From positions 65,478-129,477 of the forward strand of contig CAUCKA010000006.1 in NCBI GenBank assembly GCA_958443265.1: a stretch of 64,000 nucleotides of DNA, given 5' to 3'. The translations under genes were made by a program, and so were the position numbers. This document shows positions 24,326 through 33,759 of this stretch, piece after piece. Under the pieces are notes generated by a model that searched no databases, was not told the origin of the DNA, and was given only the letters and a program-made list of their open reading frames with translations. This DNA comes from an uncultured Collinsella sp. (GTDB lineage: Bacteria; Actinomycetota; Coriobacteriia; Coriobacteriales; Coriobacteriaceae). Position 1 is the stretch's first letter. Each line of letters opens with the position of its first letter.

Positions 24326-25702
24326 TTAGAGCGTGATGATGTCCGAGATATCGAGGGCCTGAGCGTCGGCGACATCGTGCGTGGCAAGCAGGAGCATGCG
24401 GCCGTCGAACAAGTCGAGCACAGCATCGGCCGTCACATCGCGCGCGGCGGCATCCAGGCCGGTAAAGGGCTCGTCAAGAATCACCGCGCCGCCCGGGCAC
24501 AGTAGGGCTCGAGCGATCTCGACGCGACGGCGCTGCCCGCCCGAAAGCTCGGCCACGCGAGCATGCACATCGACCCCCGGCACCAGCAAGCGCAACAGGG
24601 CCGCAGCACTCGAGGCGTCCACGCGTGCATCGGCGCACACCAGCACGTTATCCAGCGCCGAGGCGGACTCGACCAAGCGTGCATCCTGAAACACCATCGA
24701 GCACGGTGCGCACTCCCCTGCCGCAAGGGCAAGGAGCGTCGACTTACCCGCACCCGAGGCGCCCATCACACAGATACGCCCGCCCGCGGGCACGTTGAGC
24801 ACCAGACCGTCCAGCGCCGGCGCCCAGGGCGCGCAATCGCCCACGGCAAGCGCAAGCTCCGCTGCAGCGCCATCGCCCGCAGCCCTCGCACGCCCGCGCA
24901 GCCCATGCCCATGCGCCCGCACGGCCGCACCCCACGCCACGGGCCCCGAAACCCGCAGCAGCCACACCAGCACGCGCTCACACGCCCACGAGGCGGCAAC
25001 GACCAGCACGGTCCAAGCCAGCAGGTCGGCCGTCTCAATCAAAAGCTTCGCCTGATAGATGCGCTCACCCACGGTGCCCACCGCCATGCCGATCAGCTCG
25101 GCTGCCACACCGGCCTTCCAGCTCATGCCGATCACGGCACGCGCACAAGAAAGCACAAACGGCAGGACTTCGCGCCAGGTATGGGCGCAAAACAGTCGCC
25201 AGCCGCGCACGCCATGCAGACGGAACATCTGCTCCAGCGGCTGATCAGCCTGCGTCAAGCCCTCGGCCAGCGAAAAATACACGCCCGGCAGCGCCATCAA
25301 AAAGACCGCGGCAATGCTCACGCGCGCCGATCCCAGCCAGATAAGCAGCAGGACCACCACGCAGGCAACCGGCGTCGCCTTTACAAACGACAGCGCCGGA
25401 GCCACCAGGTGCGCAAACGCCCGCGAACGAGACGAAAACCCGGCAAGTACACCACCACACACCGCGGCAAGCGCCAGCCCGCCCAGTATCCGCGCGCCCG
25501 AGCCCGCCAGAATCGCCCACGTGCCGGCATCGCATATCAGGCGCAGCAGCGCCAAGGCAACAGCACCCGGCCCCGGCAAAATCAGCGGCTGCGCCACCAG
25601 CGCCGCCACCAGCATCCACACGGCAAGCCAAAAGGCGGCGACGGCACCTGCTGCCGCCACCGCCTTCGCACGCTCTGTCATTTGTCGAGCAAACGCACGC
25701 AC
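24326..25702 (-). CDS. ABC transporter with permease and ATPase fused (NitT/TauT type)
   Basis: 458 residues from GTG 25702 (GGAG 6 nt upstream). Residues 1-260 form a SsuC/TauC-like permease with about six membrane segments and the coupling-helix region FRLHGVRGWRLFCAHTWREVLPFVLSCARAVIGMSWKAGVAAELIG. Residues 290-458 form a short ATPase with Walker A MGASGAGKST, signature ELSGGQRRRVEIARALL, Walker B AVILDEPFTGLD and the His-loop LLATHDVADA. The ATPase is smaller than usual; its Q-loop region is VFQDARLV. Permease and ATPase are normally separate in this family. The gene begins 3 nt after the lipoprotein stop codon and is last in the hydrogenase unit. The substrate is unknown. Confidence 0.85.
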   Translation of the reverse strand: MRAFARQMTERAKAVAAAGAVAAFWLAVWMLVAALVAQPLILPGPGAVALALLRLICDAGTWAILAGSGARILGGLALAAVCGGVLAGFSSRSRAFAHLVAPALSFVKATPVACVVVLLLIWLGSARVSIAAVFLMALPGVYFSLAEGLTQADQPLEQMFRLHGVRGWRLFCAHTWREVLPFVLSCARAVIGMSWKAGVAAELIGMAVGTVGERIYQAKLLIETADLLAWTVLVVAASWACERVLVWLLRVSGPVAWGAAVRAHGHGLRGRARAAGDGAAAELALAVGDCAPWAPALDGLVLNVPAGGRICVMGASGAGKSTLLALAAGECAPCSMVFQDARLVESASALDNVLVCADARVDASSAAALLRLLVPGVDVHARVAELSGGQRRRVEIARALLCPGGAVILDEPFTGLDAAARDVTADAVLDLFDGRMLLLATHDVADAQALDISDIITL

Positions 25703-25705
25703 GGG

Positions 25706-26761
25706 CTACTCCATGTAGTAGAAATTGTCAGCCGGAAGTTTACCACCCACGGCACTCGCGTCCGCGCCGGACAGCACCTGCAGATACCCGCTAAGTGCCG
25801 CCTTCATATCCTTGCCCGTCTGGCAGACAAGCATGCACCCGGGAATCGCCTTCTCGGCGATCTTGGCGTTGTCCACGATGCCGGCATCGACCACGGCCTG
25901 CGCCCAGTCTGCCGGCGCCGCATTGACAGCCTTAACGCTCGCCGCATGGCAGCTCAAGAACTCCGCAACGGCCTCGGGATGCTCCTCGGCAAAGGCACGG
26001 CGCACCACGGTCACGCCCGTCAGCAAACGGGAGCCCGTGTCACCCGCGAGCTCGTCCCACACATCGGTCAGGCTCACCGGTGCCGACAGCTTGCCCTCGC
26101 TCTTGGCGATGGCAGCGGTCTTGAATGGCTCCGGCAGCACGCCCACGGCGGACGGGTCGGCAAGCAGGGCCGACAGCACCTCGGTGGGTTCGCTCTTAAA
26201 CTCAAGCGCCACCTGGCCAGTCAGACCTGCGCGCTCCAGCAGGTAGTTCATGACGTACTCCGGTGTGGTGCCCTTGCCCGTCATATAGACGGTATGGCCC
26301 GCCAGATCGCCAAACGAGGCCACACTCGCGTCGCCCGTCACCACATTCAGCACGCCCAGCGTGTTGATGTCGATGACCTGCACCGCGCCCTCGGTCTTGT
26401 TGTAGAGCACACTCGCCACGTTGGCGGGCACCAGGGCAATGTCGATATCGCCCTGAATGACCTTGGGCACAATCTCATCGGCGGCAGTATTGATCGCAAA
26501 GTCGAACTCATTGTCCGTCTCGCCATCGGCCGCCCGGTCCATAAACTGCACCAGACCAATCGAGGTTGGCCCCTTGAGCGAGGCGACGTGCACCTCGACC
26601 GACTCTGCGGCAGCACCGGCGCCGTCCGTGGCAGCCGAGCCCGCGGCGGACCCGGCACCGGCACCCCCGCCGCCACAGCCCGCGAGCGCAAGTGACAGGG
26701 CGCCCGCGGCGAGCGCCGAGGCAAACCCCCGGCGCGACATTTCAAAATCAAACGCGCGCAT
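25706..26761 (-). CDS. Tat-type substrate-binding lipoprotein, SsuA/NMT1-like
   Basis: 351 residues from ATG 26761. The N-terminus MRAFDFEMSRRGFASALAAG contains a twin-arginine motif (SRRGF) before a hydrophobic stretch and a lipobox LALAGC, so the mature protein is likely a Tat-exported lipoprotein. The body (VHVASLKGPTSIGLVQFM, GDIDIALVPANVASVLYNK, GKGTTPEYVMNYLL, VGVLPEPFKTAA) resembles NitT/TauT/SsuA periplasmic binding proteins. It captures a small ligand for the fused permease-ATPase encoded next. Its start overlaps the end of the hydrogenase gene. Tat export often means cytoplasmic folding or cofactor loading; whether that applies here is unknown. Confidence 0.85.
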   Translation of the reverse strand: MRAFDFEMSRRGFASALAAGALSLALAGCGGGGAGAGSAAGSAATDGAGAAAESVEVHVASLKGPTSIGLVQFMDRAADGETDNEFDFAINTAADEIVPKVIQGDIDIALVPANVASVLYNKTEGAVQVIDINTLGVLNVVTGDASVASFGDLAGHTVYMTGKGTTPEYVMNYLLERAGLTGQVALEFKSEPTEVLSALLADPSAVGVLPEPFKTAAIAKSEGKLSAPVSLTDVWDELAGDTGSRLLTGVTVVRRAFAEEHPEAVAEFLSCHAASVKAVNAAPADWAQAVVDAGIVDNAKIAEKAIPGCMLVCQTGKDMKAALSGYLQVLSGADASAVGGKLPADNFYYME

Positions 26762-26763
26762 CG

Positions 26764-28575
26764 CTAGCACATCCCCTCGTTAGGCATCGTCCATGCGTGA
26801 TGATCGGTATGCAGCAATTCCTCGGCCAGCGGCGAGGGCGGCGCACCCAAGAACTCGCGATAGCATACCTGAACATCGGGGTTCTCGTGCGAGAAGCGAA
26901 TGTCGGCCGCCGCATCGAGGCCCCAGAGCACCTGGCCGCGCTCTTCCGCCAGCTCGCAGCCGTCATGGATGGGCTGACCACCGCCACCGACGCAACCGCC
27001 CGGACACGCCATGACCTCGACGAAGTCATAACTCACGCGGCCGTCGCGAATCGCGTCAAGCAGGCGGGCGGCGTTGCCCAGCCCGTGCGCCACGGCGACG
27101 CGCACCTTGGTGCCATCGATATCGGCCACGGCTTCCTTCCAGCCGTCCAGGCCGCGCACGTCGGTAAAGAAATCGGCATCGGGGTTCTTGCCCGTCACCA
27201 GGTAGTAGGCCGAGCGCACGGCGGCCTCCATCACGCCGCCCGTGGCGCCAAAGATCACACCCGCGCCCGTGCCAAAGCCCAGCGGCGTATCGAGCGGCTC
27301 CTCGGTAAGCGTGTCAACGCTCACGTGGCTCGCGCGAATCATGCGCACCATCTCGCGCACCGTCAGCGCAACGTCAACGTCGGGCGTACCGTCCTCGCCC
27401 ACCATGCTCGGCAGCGCACACTCGGCCTTCTTGGCCGTACACGGCATCACGGACACCACAAACAGGCGCTCGGGCTCCACGCCCAGCACCTTGGCGTAGT
27501 AGGTCTTGGCGATGGCGCCAAACATCTGCTGCGGCGACTTGGACGTGGACAGGCTGTCGACAAACTCCGGATAGCGCGCCTTCACAAAGCGCACCCAGCC
27601 CGGGCAGCAGCTCGTAAACATGGGCCAGCCGCGACTGTCGCCCTCGCCCTTGGCGGCCTTACCCAGGCGCTCGAGCAGCTCGGAGCCCTCCTCCATAATG
27701 GTGAGGTCGGCCGAGAAATCGGTGTCGAACACGTACTCAAAGCCAACGCGGCGCAGCGCGCAAGCCAGGCGCTCGACGGTAGCCTCCTCGCGCGGAATGC
27801 CGAGCTCCTCGCCCCAGGCGCTACGCACGGCCGGCGCAATCTGCACCAGCACGATTTTGTCGGGATCGGCGAGAGCATCGAACACGGTCTCGGTATCGTC
27901 GCGCTCGCGCAGTGCGCCCGTCGGACAATGTGTAATGCACTGGCCGCACGCGACGCAATCGGTCTTGCCGATCGGCGCGCGCCCGCGGGTACCCACGGCG
28001 GTATGCGTGGCGCGGTTGGTCAGGTCCCAAATCCCTAAGCCCTGCACGCTCTCGCATACCTTGATGCAGCGCATGCATTTGATGCACTTGTCGTTATCGC
28101 GGATGATGGGGAAATCGAAGTCCCAGCCCTCGCGCGCCAGGTGCTGCTCGTACGGCAGATAGAAAATGCCAAGGTCGTTGGCGATGGTCTGCAGGTTGCA
28201 GTTGCCGCTGCGCACACAGCTCGTACAGCGCGAGTCGTGCTGGGACAGCAGCAGCTGCACGTTGGTGCGACGGGCCTCGCGGGCCTTGGGGCTGTTGGTA
28301 TGGACCACCATGCCGTCGAGCACGTAGTTGTTGCAGGCGGCAACCAGCTGGTCGCAGCCCTCGACCTCGACCACGCACACGCGGCAACCGCCGATCTCGT
28401 TCAGATCGCGCAGGTAGCACAGGGTGGGAATCTGGATGCCGACGGACTTGGCCGCATCCAGGATCGTGGTGTGCTCGGGCACCACGACCTCACAATTATC
28501 GATCGTGAGCTTGACCATGTTGAGTGCTCCGCTTTCGGTGTTGTCGCTGACAGTGGTTTTGTTGGGCTCTACCAT
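26764..28575 (-). CDS. hydA: [FeFe] hydrogenase, multi-cluster catalytic subunit
   Basis: About 603 residues from ATG 28575 (GGAGGGAGG 8 nt upstream; ATG 28518 is an alternative). Order: an N-terminal [2Fe-2S] domain (CYLRDLNEIGGCRVC), a His/Cys cluster (HDSRCTSCVRSGNCNLQ), two [4Fe-4S] motifs (CIKCMRCIKVCE, CVACGQCITHCPTGA), then the H-cluster with L1 TSCCPGWV near residue 320, L2 MPCTAKKAE near 375, and L3 MACPGGCVGGGGQP near 521. All catalytic cysteines are present. It interconverts H2 and protons, exchanging electrons with the upstream flavoprotein. It overlaps that gene's stop codon by 7 nt. Maturases HydE/F/G are not in this window. Confidence 0.95.
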   Translation of the reverse strand: MVEPNKTTVSDNTESGALNMVKLTIDNCEVVVPEHTTILDAAKSVGIQIPTLCYLRDLNEIGGCRVCVVEVEGCDQLVAACNNYVLDGMVVHTNSPKAREARRTNVQLLLSQHDSRCTSCVRSGNCNLQTIANDLGIFYLPYEQHLAREGWDFDFPIIRDNDKCIKCMRCIKVCESVQGLGIWDLTNRATHTAVGTRGRAPIGKTDCVACGQCITHCPTGALRERDDTETVFDALADPDKIVLVQIAPAVRSAWGEELGIPREEATVERLACALRRVGFEYVFDTDFSADLTIMEEGSELLERLGKAAKGEGDSRGWPMFTSCCPGWVRFVKARYPEFVDSLSTSKSPQQMFGAIAKTYYAKVLGVEPERLFVVSVMPCTAKKAECALPSMVGEDGTPDVDVALTVREMVRMIRASHVSVDTLTEEPLDTPLGFGTGAGVIFGATGGVMEAAVRSAYYLVTGKNPDADFFTDVRGLDGWKEAVADIDGTKVRVAVAHGLGNAARLLDAIRDGRVSYDFVEVMACPGGCVGGGGQPIHDGCELAEERGQVLWGLDAAADIRFSHENPDVQVCYREFLGAPPSPLAEELLHTDHHAWTMPNEGMC

Positions 28576-30401
28576 TCCAGGTTCCTCCCTCCGCGGAACG
28601 CGCCAAAGCCAAAGTGGTCGCAACGCAGGCAGCGGCTTGCCTCCTGGCGTGCCTCCTCCTCGGTAAGACCTTGCTCGACCAGATTCCAATCGTGGATGCG
28701 CTCGCCGGCTTCGCGCTCGCCCAGCTCGCAGCGGCCGCACTCGTGCTTGCCCTTAAACTGCACGGTCGGCAGCTCAACGTCGAGCTTGATCTTGTGGTCA
28801 AAGCCCAGATAGCGGTCGATATTTGCCGAAGCAACGCGGCCGGCGTTGATGGCACGGATGACGGTGGCGGGGCCGGTCTGGCAGTCACCGCCGCTAAAGA
28901 GGCCATCGAAGTTAGGCACGGCGCCATCCGAATCGGTGACGACGCGACCCCACTTGCAGGCGATGCCCATGTCCTCAAACGGCTTGGAATCGATGTCCTG
29001 GCCAATGGCCACAAACACGCGCTCGCAGGGAATGACGCGCTCGGGCGTGGCGGCGGCACGCGGGGCCGGACGCCCACGACGGGGCTCGCCGATGATCTGC
29101 GGCTGCACGCGCAGGCCACTCACGCGACCTTCCTCGCCCGTCTCGATAGCGAGCGGGGCGGTCAACTCCAGTACCTCGCAGCCCTCGGCCTGGGCGCCGG
29201 CGATCTCGGCGTCCTGGGCCGTCATGTCGCAGATGCGACGGCGGTAGACGATGCTCACCTTTTCGGCACCGCAGCGCACGGCGGAGCGCGCCACGTCCAT
29301 GGCCACGTTGCCGCCGCCGATGACGCACACGCGCTGGCCGCTCAGGTCGGGCAGCTCGTCGTCGCCGATGGCGCGCAGCATCTTGACGGCCGACTCCACG
29401 CCGAGCGCTTCCTCGCCCGGAAGGCCGAGCTTCTTATCGCTGTGGGCGCCAATGGCCAGGTAGACGGCATCGAACTCGTCGCGCAGGCGGACAAGCTCCT
29501 CGCCGTTCACGGAGTGGTCGAGTTCCGCATCGATGCCGGCGCTCAAGATCCAGTCGATCTCGGCCTGCAAGCGCTCGCGCGGCAGACGATAGCTGGGGAT
29601 GCCGTAGCGCAGCATGCCGCCCAGGTGGTGGCGCTGCTCAAAGATGGTCACCTTATGGCCCATCACGGCCAGGTAGTAGGCGCAGGAAAGGCCGGCCGGG
29701 CCGCCGCCGATCACAGCAACGCGCTTACCGGTGTTGTCCACTACATGCGGCTTGTGATCGTTGAGGTCACTGTGCTCAACGGCAAAACGCTTGAGGGCGA
29801 GGATGTTCATGGGGTCGTCGACCATGCCACGGCGACAGTGCATCTCGCAGGGATGCTCGCACACCAGGCCGCAGACGAGCGGCAGCGGGTTGTTCTTGCG
29901 GATGACCTTGACGGCATCAGCATAGCGGCCGGCCTCGACGAGCGAAATGTAACCGGGAATGTCGACGTGTGCCGGGCAGCCCGAGACACACGGAACGCGG
30001 GCCTCGCGATCAAAGCCGCAGGAATGCTCGCGGATGTGATGCTCAAAATCGTCACGGAAGCCGCGAATGGCCGTGAGTGCCATGGCGCCGGCTTCGTAGC
30101 CGATGGCGCAGTCGCTCGAAAGGTAGATGGTGCGGGCCGTGCGCTCAATCAGGTTGAGCGTGGACTCATCGGCGCGCCCTTCGAGCACATCGGCGAGCAA
30201 GTCGCTCAGCGCGCTCAGGCCCACACGGCAGGGTGTGCACTTGCCGCAGCTCTGGGTGGAGCACAGGTTAACGAGCGCTGCCGTAAACTCAACGGGACAC
30301 GGGGCGAGCGAACTCACCGCCAGACGGCGTCCGAGCGCATCGTGCAGGTCGTCCATGACGGCCTGAGCGTGGCTGCGTTCCATTACGTGCAGTCGAGCCA
30401 T
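28569..30401 (-). CDS. NuoF-like Fe-S domain fused to GltD-like FAD/NAD(P) oxidoreductase
   Basis: 610 residues from ATG 30401, with GAGGGG 5 nt upstream. The first 120 residues match only the C-terminal Fe-S part of NuoF (CSTQSCGKCTPCRVGL); the FMN-binding part of NuoF is missing. Next is a GltD-type domain: a double-cluster region (CVSGCPAHVDIPGYI, CGLVCEHPCEMHCRRG), FAD site VAVIGGGPAGLSCAYYLA, NAD(P) site VCVIGGGNVAMDVARSAV and the GGDCQTGPATVI end. It likely passes electrons between NAD(P)H and the hydrogenase encoded next. Candidate roles are NADPH-linked hydrogenase or a bifurcating subunit; flavin content would decide. Confidence 0.85.
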   Translation of the reverse strand: MARLHVMERSHAQAVMDDLHDALGRRLAVSSLAPCPVEFTAALVNLCSTQSCGKCTPCRVGLSALSDLLADVLEGRADESTLNLIERTARTIYLSSDCAIGYEAGAMALTAIRGFRDDFEHHIREHSCGFDREARVPCVSGCPAHVDIPGYISLVEAGRYADAVKVIRKNNPLPLVCGLVCEHPCEMHCRRGMVDDPMNILALKRFAVEHSDLNDHKPHVVDNTGKRVAVIGGGPAGLSCAYYLAVMGHKVTIFEQRHHLGGMLRYGIPSYRLPRERLQAEIDWILSAGIDAELDHSVNGEELVRLRDEFDAVYLAIGAHSDKKLGLPGEEALGVESAVKMLRAIGDDELPDLSGQRVCVIGGGNVAMDVARSAVRCGAEKVSIVYRRRICDMTAQDAEIAGAQAEGCEVLELTAPLAIETGEEGRVSGLRVQPQIIGEPRRGRPAPRAAATPERVIPCERVFVAIGQDIDSKPFEDMGIACKWGRVVTDSDGAVPNFDGLFSGGDCQTGPATVIRAINAGRVASANIDRYLGFDHKIKLDVELPTVQFKGKHECGRCELGEREAGERIHDWNLVEQGLTEEEARQEASRCLRCDHFGFGAFRGGRNLEW

Positions 30402-30587
30402 AAGATCCCCTCTCACATGGCAGCCCGGAGGCGAAACCGAGCGAAGTTGCTACACGCACAACACTGACCTAAAAAGTTGTTAGGTCTCCACGCAGTTCGG
30501 CAGGCGGTATGAAATGTCACCCTCGGCGGTGAAATAGAACATTACCGCAGATAAATGCCATATTTGATAAAACGCGTTACCAAATGA

Positions 30588-30625
30588 CAATGCCCCGCCC
30601 ACGCAATCACGTGGACGGGGCATTG
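30588..30625. terminator. Terminator-like hairpin after the GH4 gene
   Basis: CAATGCCCCGCCCACG ... CGTGGACGGGGCATTG, a 16-bp stem with one mismatch and a 6-nt loop, 32 nt past the phospho-glucosidase stop codon. It lacks a clear T-run. The remaining sequence to 30401 holds no recognisable signal. Confidence 0.65.
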
Positions 30626-30657
30626 CTCCAGGTATGCGGCCAGCGACCCTGTTGCTT

Positions 30658-32040
30658 TTACTTAAGCTCGGGCCAGTAACCCTTGTTGGCCTCGATCATG
30701 TCGTCGAGAACCTCCTTGGCGACCTTCATCGACGGCACGGTCTTGTTCAGCGTAAAGGCCTTGAGCGCCTTCTCGTAAGAACCCTCGATCGTAGCCTCGA
30801 CCACGAGCTTCTCGGAGTTCAGCTGCTGCATCATGAGGCCCTGCTGGAACAGAGGAATGTTGTCGCGGCTGATGACCTCGGGGCCATTCTTGCCAATGTA
30901 GGCAGGCAGCTCGACCATAGCGTCGTAGGGCATGTTGGGGATAGCGCCCTTGTTCTCGCAAATGACCAGGAAGCGCTGCTTGGTGTCGTTCTTCAGAGCG
31001 ATAGCCAGATCGGCAATCCAGTCGCCGTGGCTGCCCGCGTAGAACGTGCTCTCGTCGATCTCGCCCGTCTTCTCGTAGTGGTCGATGCCGTCGAAGAGGT
31101 TCTTCTCGCGCGTCTCCTCAACCTCGTTAGCTCGGGTGCGCTCGGGGTTGGAATGCTCGACGAACTCCTTCTGCTGCAGGTAGTAGTTCAGATACGTGTT
31201 AGGCAGGTACTCCGGGAAGCACTCCATGATCTCGTACTCGCCCTTCCAGACGTAGTACCAGCTGCCCTTGGTGTGGCGGTTCTGCTCGGGGTGCTCGTCA
31301 GTGGCCTCCTCGGGCTTCTTGGACATCAGCGAGCCCATGCCCTTGAGGTACGAATCGGGCAGCAGAATCTCGTGCTCCTTGATGTACTCGCGCAGCTGCG
31401 GGAGCACCTCCTCGCCCTTGTGGCGAATCGAGGTGAACCAGCCAAAGTGGTTGAGGCCAAAGTAATCGTACTCGACATCCTTCTTGTCGATATCGAGTGC
31501 GGCGCAAACCACGTCGATGATCGCGATCGGCATGTCGCAGATGTTGATGATGCGAGCGTTGGGACGCAGCACACGGCAGCCCTCGGAGACGATGGCAGCA
31601 GGGTTGGAGTAGTTGAGAATCCAGTAGTCCTTCTTGGCGTACTTCTCGACGTCATCGATCAGCTCGACCATGGGGAAGATGGTGCGCATGCCGTAGGCAA
31701 GGCCGCCGCAACCGCAGGTCTCCTGGCCCACGCAGCCATGGCGCAGCGGAATCTTCTCGTCCTGCTCGCGCATGGCGTAGCCGCCCACGCGCATCTGGGC
31801 AAACACGAAGCTCGCGTCGGTAAAAGCCGTCTCCTTGTCGGTGGTCACCGTGAGCTTGATGTCCAGGCCAAGGTCCTCGTGCAGAATCCAGTCCACGAGC
31901 ACGCCGATCTTGCGCTGGCGCTCCTCGTTGATGTCGTACAGACGAATCTCGTCAACGTCGAGCTCGTCCTTGCGCAGAGCGATGGACTTGACGATGCCGG
32001 GGGTAAAGGTGGATCCGCCACCACACAGAGTAATGATCAT
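30658..32040 (-). CDS. GH4 6-phospho-alpha-glucosidase
   Basis: 460 residues. The NAD-binding start MIITLCGGGSTFTPGIVKS, the NYSNPAAIV and INICDMPIAIID segments, and the LNHFGWF metal-site region define glycoside hydrolase family 4 (NAD+ and Mn2+ dependent). The CDMP motif near residue 170 is the one reported for alpha-specific members (MalH/GlvA/AglB). Beta-specific enzymes have CNVP there. It would hydrolyse phosphorylated maltose or isomers brought in by the PTS encoded just upstream. An AAGGAG ribosome site lies inside the end of the upstream gene, which ends 3 nt before the ATG. Confidence 0.92.
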   Translation of the reverse strand: MIITLCGGGSTFTPGIVKSIALRKDELDVDEIRLYDINEERQRKIGVLVDWILHEDLGLDIKLTVTTDKETAFTDASFVFAQMRVGGYAMREQDEKIPLRHGCVGQETCGCGGLAYGMRTIFPMVELIDDVEKYAKKDYWILNYSNPAAIVSEGCRVLRPNARIINICDMPIAIIDVVCAALDIDKKDVEYDYFGLNHFGWFTSIRHKGEEVLPQLREYIKEHEILLPDSYLKGMGSLMSKKPEEATDEHPEQNRHTKGSWYYVWKGEYEIMECFPEYLPNTYLNYYLQQKEFVEHSNPERTRANEVEETREKNLFDGIDHYEKTGEIDESTFYAGSHGDWIADLAIALKNDTKQRFLVICENKGAIPNMPYDAMVELPAYIGKNGPEVISRDNIPLFQQGLMMQQLNSEKLVVEATIEGSYEKALKAFTLNKTVPSMKVAKEVLDDMIEANKGYWPELK

Positions 32041-32043
32041 TGT

Positions 32044-33660
32044 TTACTGCTCCTTCTCAATTGCGTTTTCGACCTTGTCACGCATCTCGGCAACTTTCAT
32101 GCCAAAGATGATCTGGATATTGTTGCCGTTGCGGTTGATGCCGCTGTTGGGCACGTGGTTGATGAGGTTCTCATCGATGAGGTCCGGGTTCTTAACGTTC
32201 ACGCGGAGACGCGTAAAGCAGTTCTCGAGCTCCTCGATGTTGTCCTTGCCGCCAAGACCTGCGACCAGGTCGGCAATGCCCGCATCGACGCCCTCTGCGG
32301 GAGCCGCGGCAACAGCGCCCTGCTTCACCGCGACAGACGCGGCGGCCTCGCCCTCGGCAACGGACTCAGCAAGCTCGGACTCTTCCTCGCGACCAGGCGT
32401 GTGGAGGTTGAGCTTCTTGATAAGGAAGGTGAAGAGGAAGAAGTACAGAGCGGCGTTGACGACTCCAAGCACCAGCATAACCGGCCAGTTGGTCTTGTCG
32501 ACACCGAGGACCAGGTTGGAAACCACGATGTTGATGATGCCGCCTGCAGTCGAAGCGGGCACGGAGAGGACCTTGAGCAGAACCAGGAAGATGCCGGAAA
32601 GAATCGAGTGAACGACAAAGAGCACGGGAGCGGCAAAGACAAAGAGGAAGTCCATGGGCTCGGTCACGCAGGAGAGCACGGCGGTGATGATCAGCGGGAT
32701 GATAACGGCCTTGGTCTTATCCTTGTTCCCCTTGTAAGCGGTGAAGATAAAGGCGAGACCGATACCGATGTAGGGCCACAGGTTGTTGAAGGTGTAGCTG
32801 TTGAAGTAGGTGCTATCGGAGAAGGGCTGGCCCGTCATCGCCATCTCGGCAACACGGATGGGATAGGCGCCGGCGATAACCTGATCACCCAGCGTAAGGG
32901 TGCCGCCCACATCGGAGAACTGGAACGGGGTGTAGATGAGGTGGTGCAGGCCGGTGGGAACGAGCAGCTTGTTGAGCATGCCGTAGATAAACAGACCGAT
33001 GTTGCCCGACTCCTTAATGATGCCGGCAACGGAGGAGATGGCGCCCTGAACCGGAGGCCAAACGATGCAGAAGCCAGCGCCCATGATCCAGGAGATGATG
33101 ATCATGATCAGGAACGGGAAGCGAACGCCCGAGAACATCGAAAGGGCAATGGGGAACTGCTTGTTCGAGTACTTGTTGAACACGGCACCGGTGATGCAAC
33201 CAAGAATGATGCCGCCAAACACGCCGGTATCGAGCACCTGAATGCCCATAACGGTGCTCTGGCCGGTTCCGGTAAGACCGAGCATGCCGCTCGCTTCGGC
33301 AAGAGAGCCGGTGGCGTTGAGCACGATGTTGTTAGCCTGCAGGAACAGGAAGAACGACATCAGGGCAATCAGCGAAGCATGGCCCTTGTTCTTCTTTGCC
33401 ATGGCGCCGGCGATGCCCACGCAGAACAGAATCGAGAGGTTGTTGATGATAAACATCAGCGACTGATAGACAACGGCGCCCACAAGCTGGAACGGACCGG
33501 AGCCCAGCACAGGGATCACGGCGCAGATGGTCTTGTTGGTCAGAATGATGCCCACGATGAGCAGGATGCCGGCAACCGAGAGATACATCATCGGCTGAAC
33601 GATCGACTTCGCGAACACCTCCAACGGCGCTTTGAAATTGAACTTCTTTTTTGCGGTCAT
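32044..33660 (-). CDS. PTS alpha-glucoside transporter, EIICB subunit
   Basis: 538 residues from ATG 33660 (GGAAGGGGAG upstream), rejecting nine extra residues. The N-terminal 430 residues are a ten-segment EIIC of the glucose/alpha-glucoside superfamily (AKSIVQPMMYLSVAGILL, PTGLHHLIYTPFQF, CVTEPMDFLFVFAAPVLF). An Ala/Glu-rich linker follows. The EIIB domain carries the phosphocysteine in LENCFTRLRV (about Cys481). EIIA is encoded separately in the same operon. With the GH4 partner this suggests import of maltose, isomaltose or related disaccharides as 6'-phosphates. Confidence 0.92.
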   Translation of the reverse strand: MTAKKKFNFKAPLEVFAKSIVQPMMYLSVAGILLIVGIILTNKTICAVIPVLGSGPFQLVGAVVYQSLMFIINNLSILFCVGIAGAMAKKNKGHASLIALMSFFLFLQANNIVLNATGSLAEASGMLGLTGTGQSTVMGIQVLDTGVFGGIILGCITGAVFNKYSNKQFPIALSMFSGVRFPFLIMIIISWIMGAGFCIVWPPVQGAISSVAGIIKESGNIGLFIYGMLNKLLVPTGLHHLIYTPFQFSDVGGTLTLGDQVIAGAYPIRVAEMAMTGQPFSDSTYFNSYTFNNLWPYIGIGLAFIFTAYKGNKDKTKAVIIPLIITAVLSCVTEPMDFLFVFAAPVLFVVHSILSGIFLVLLKVLSVPASTAGGIINIVVSNLVLGVDKTNWPVMLVLGVVNAALYFFLFTFLIKKLNLHTPGREEESELAESVAEGEAAASVAVKQGAVAAAPAEGVDAGIADLVAGLGGKDNIEELENCFTRLRVNVKNPDLIDENLINHVPNSGINRNGNNIQIIFGMKVAEMRDKVENAIEKEQ

Positions 33661-33759
33661 AGCGGTACTCCCCTTCCTTTTCCGCAAATTGAGATAGGTG
33701 TGCCCTGGACAAGACCGTGAGCCTTGCCTTATATCAATCGATGTGTGGGCACGTTATGC

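Noticed and set aside
30634..33720. A 1028-aa open frame antisense to the PTS/GH4 genes
   Set aside because: It is a codon-bias shadow: it covers two well-supported genes on the other strand and has a low-complexity Val/Leu/His/Asp composition.
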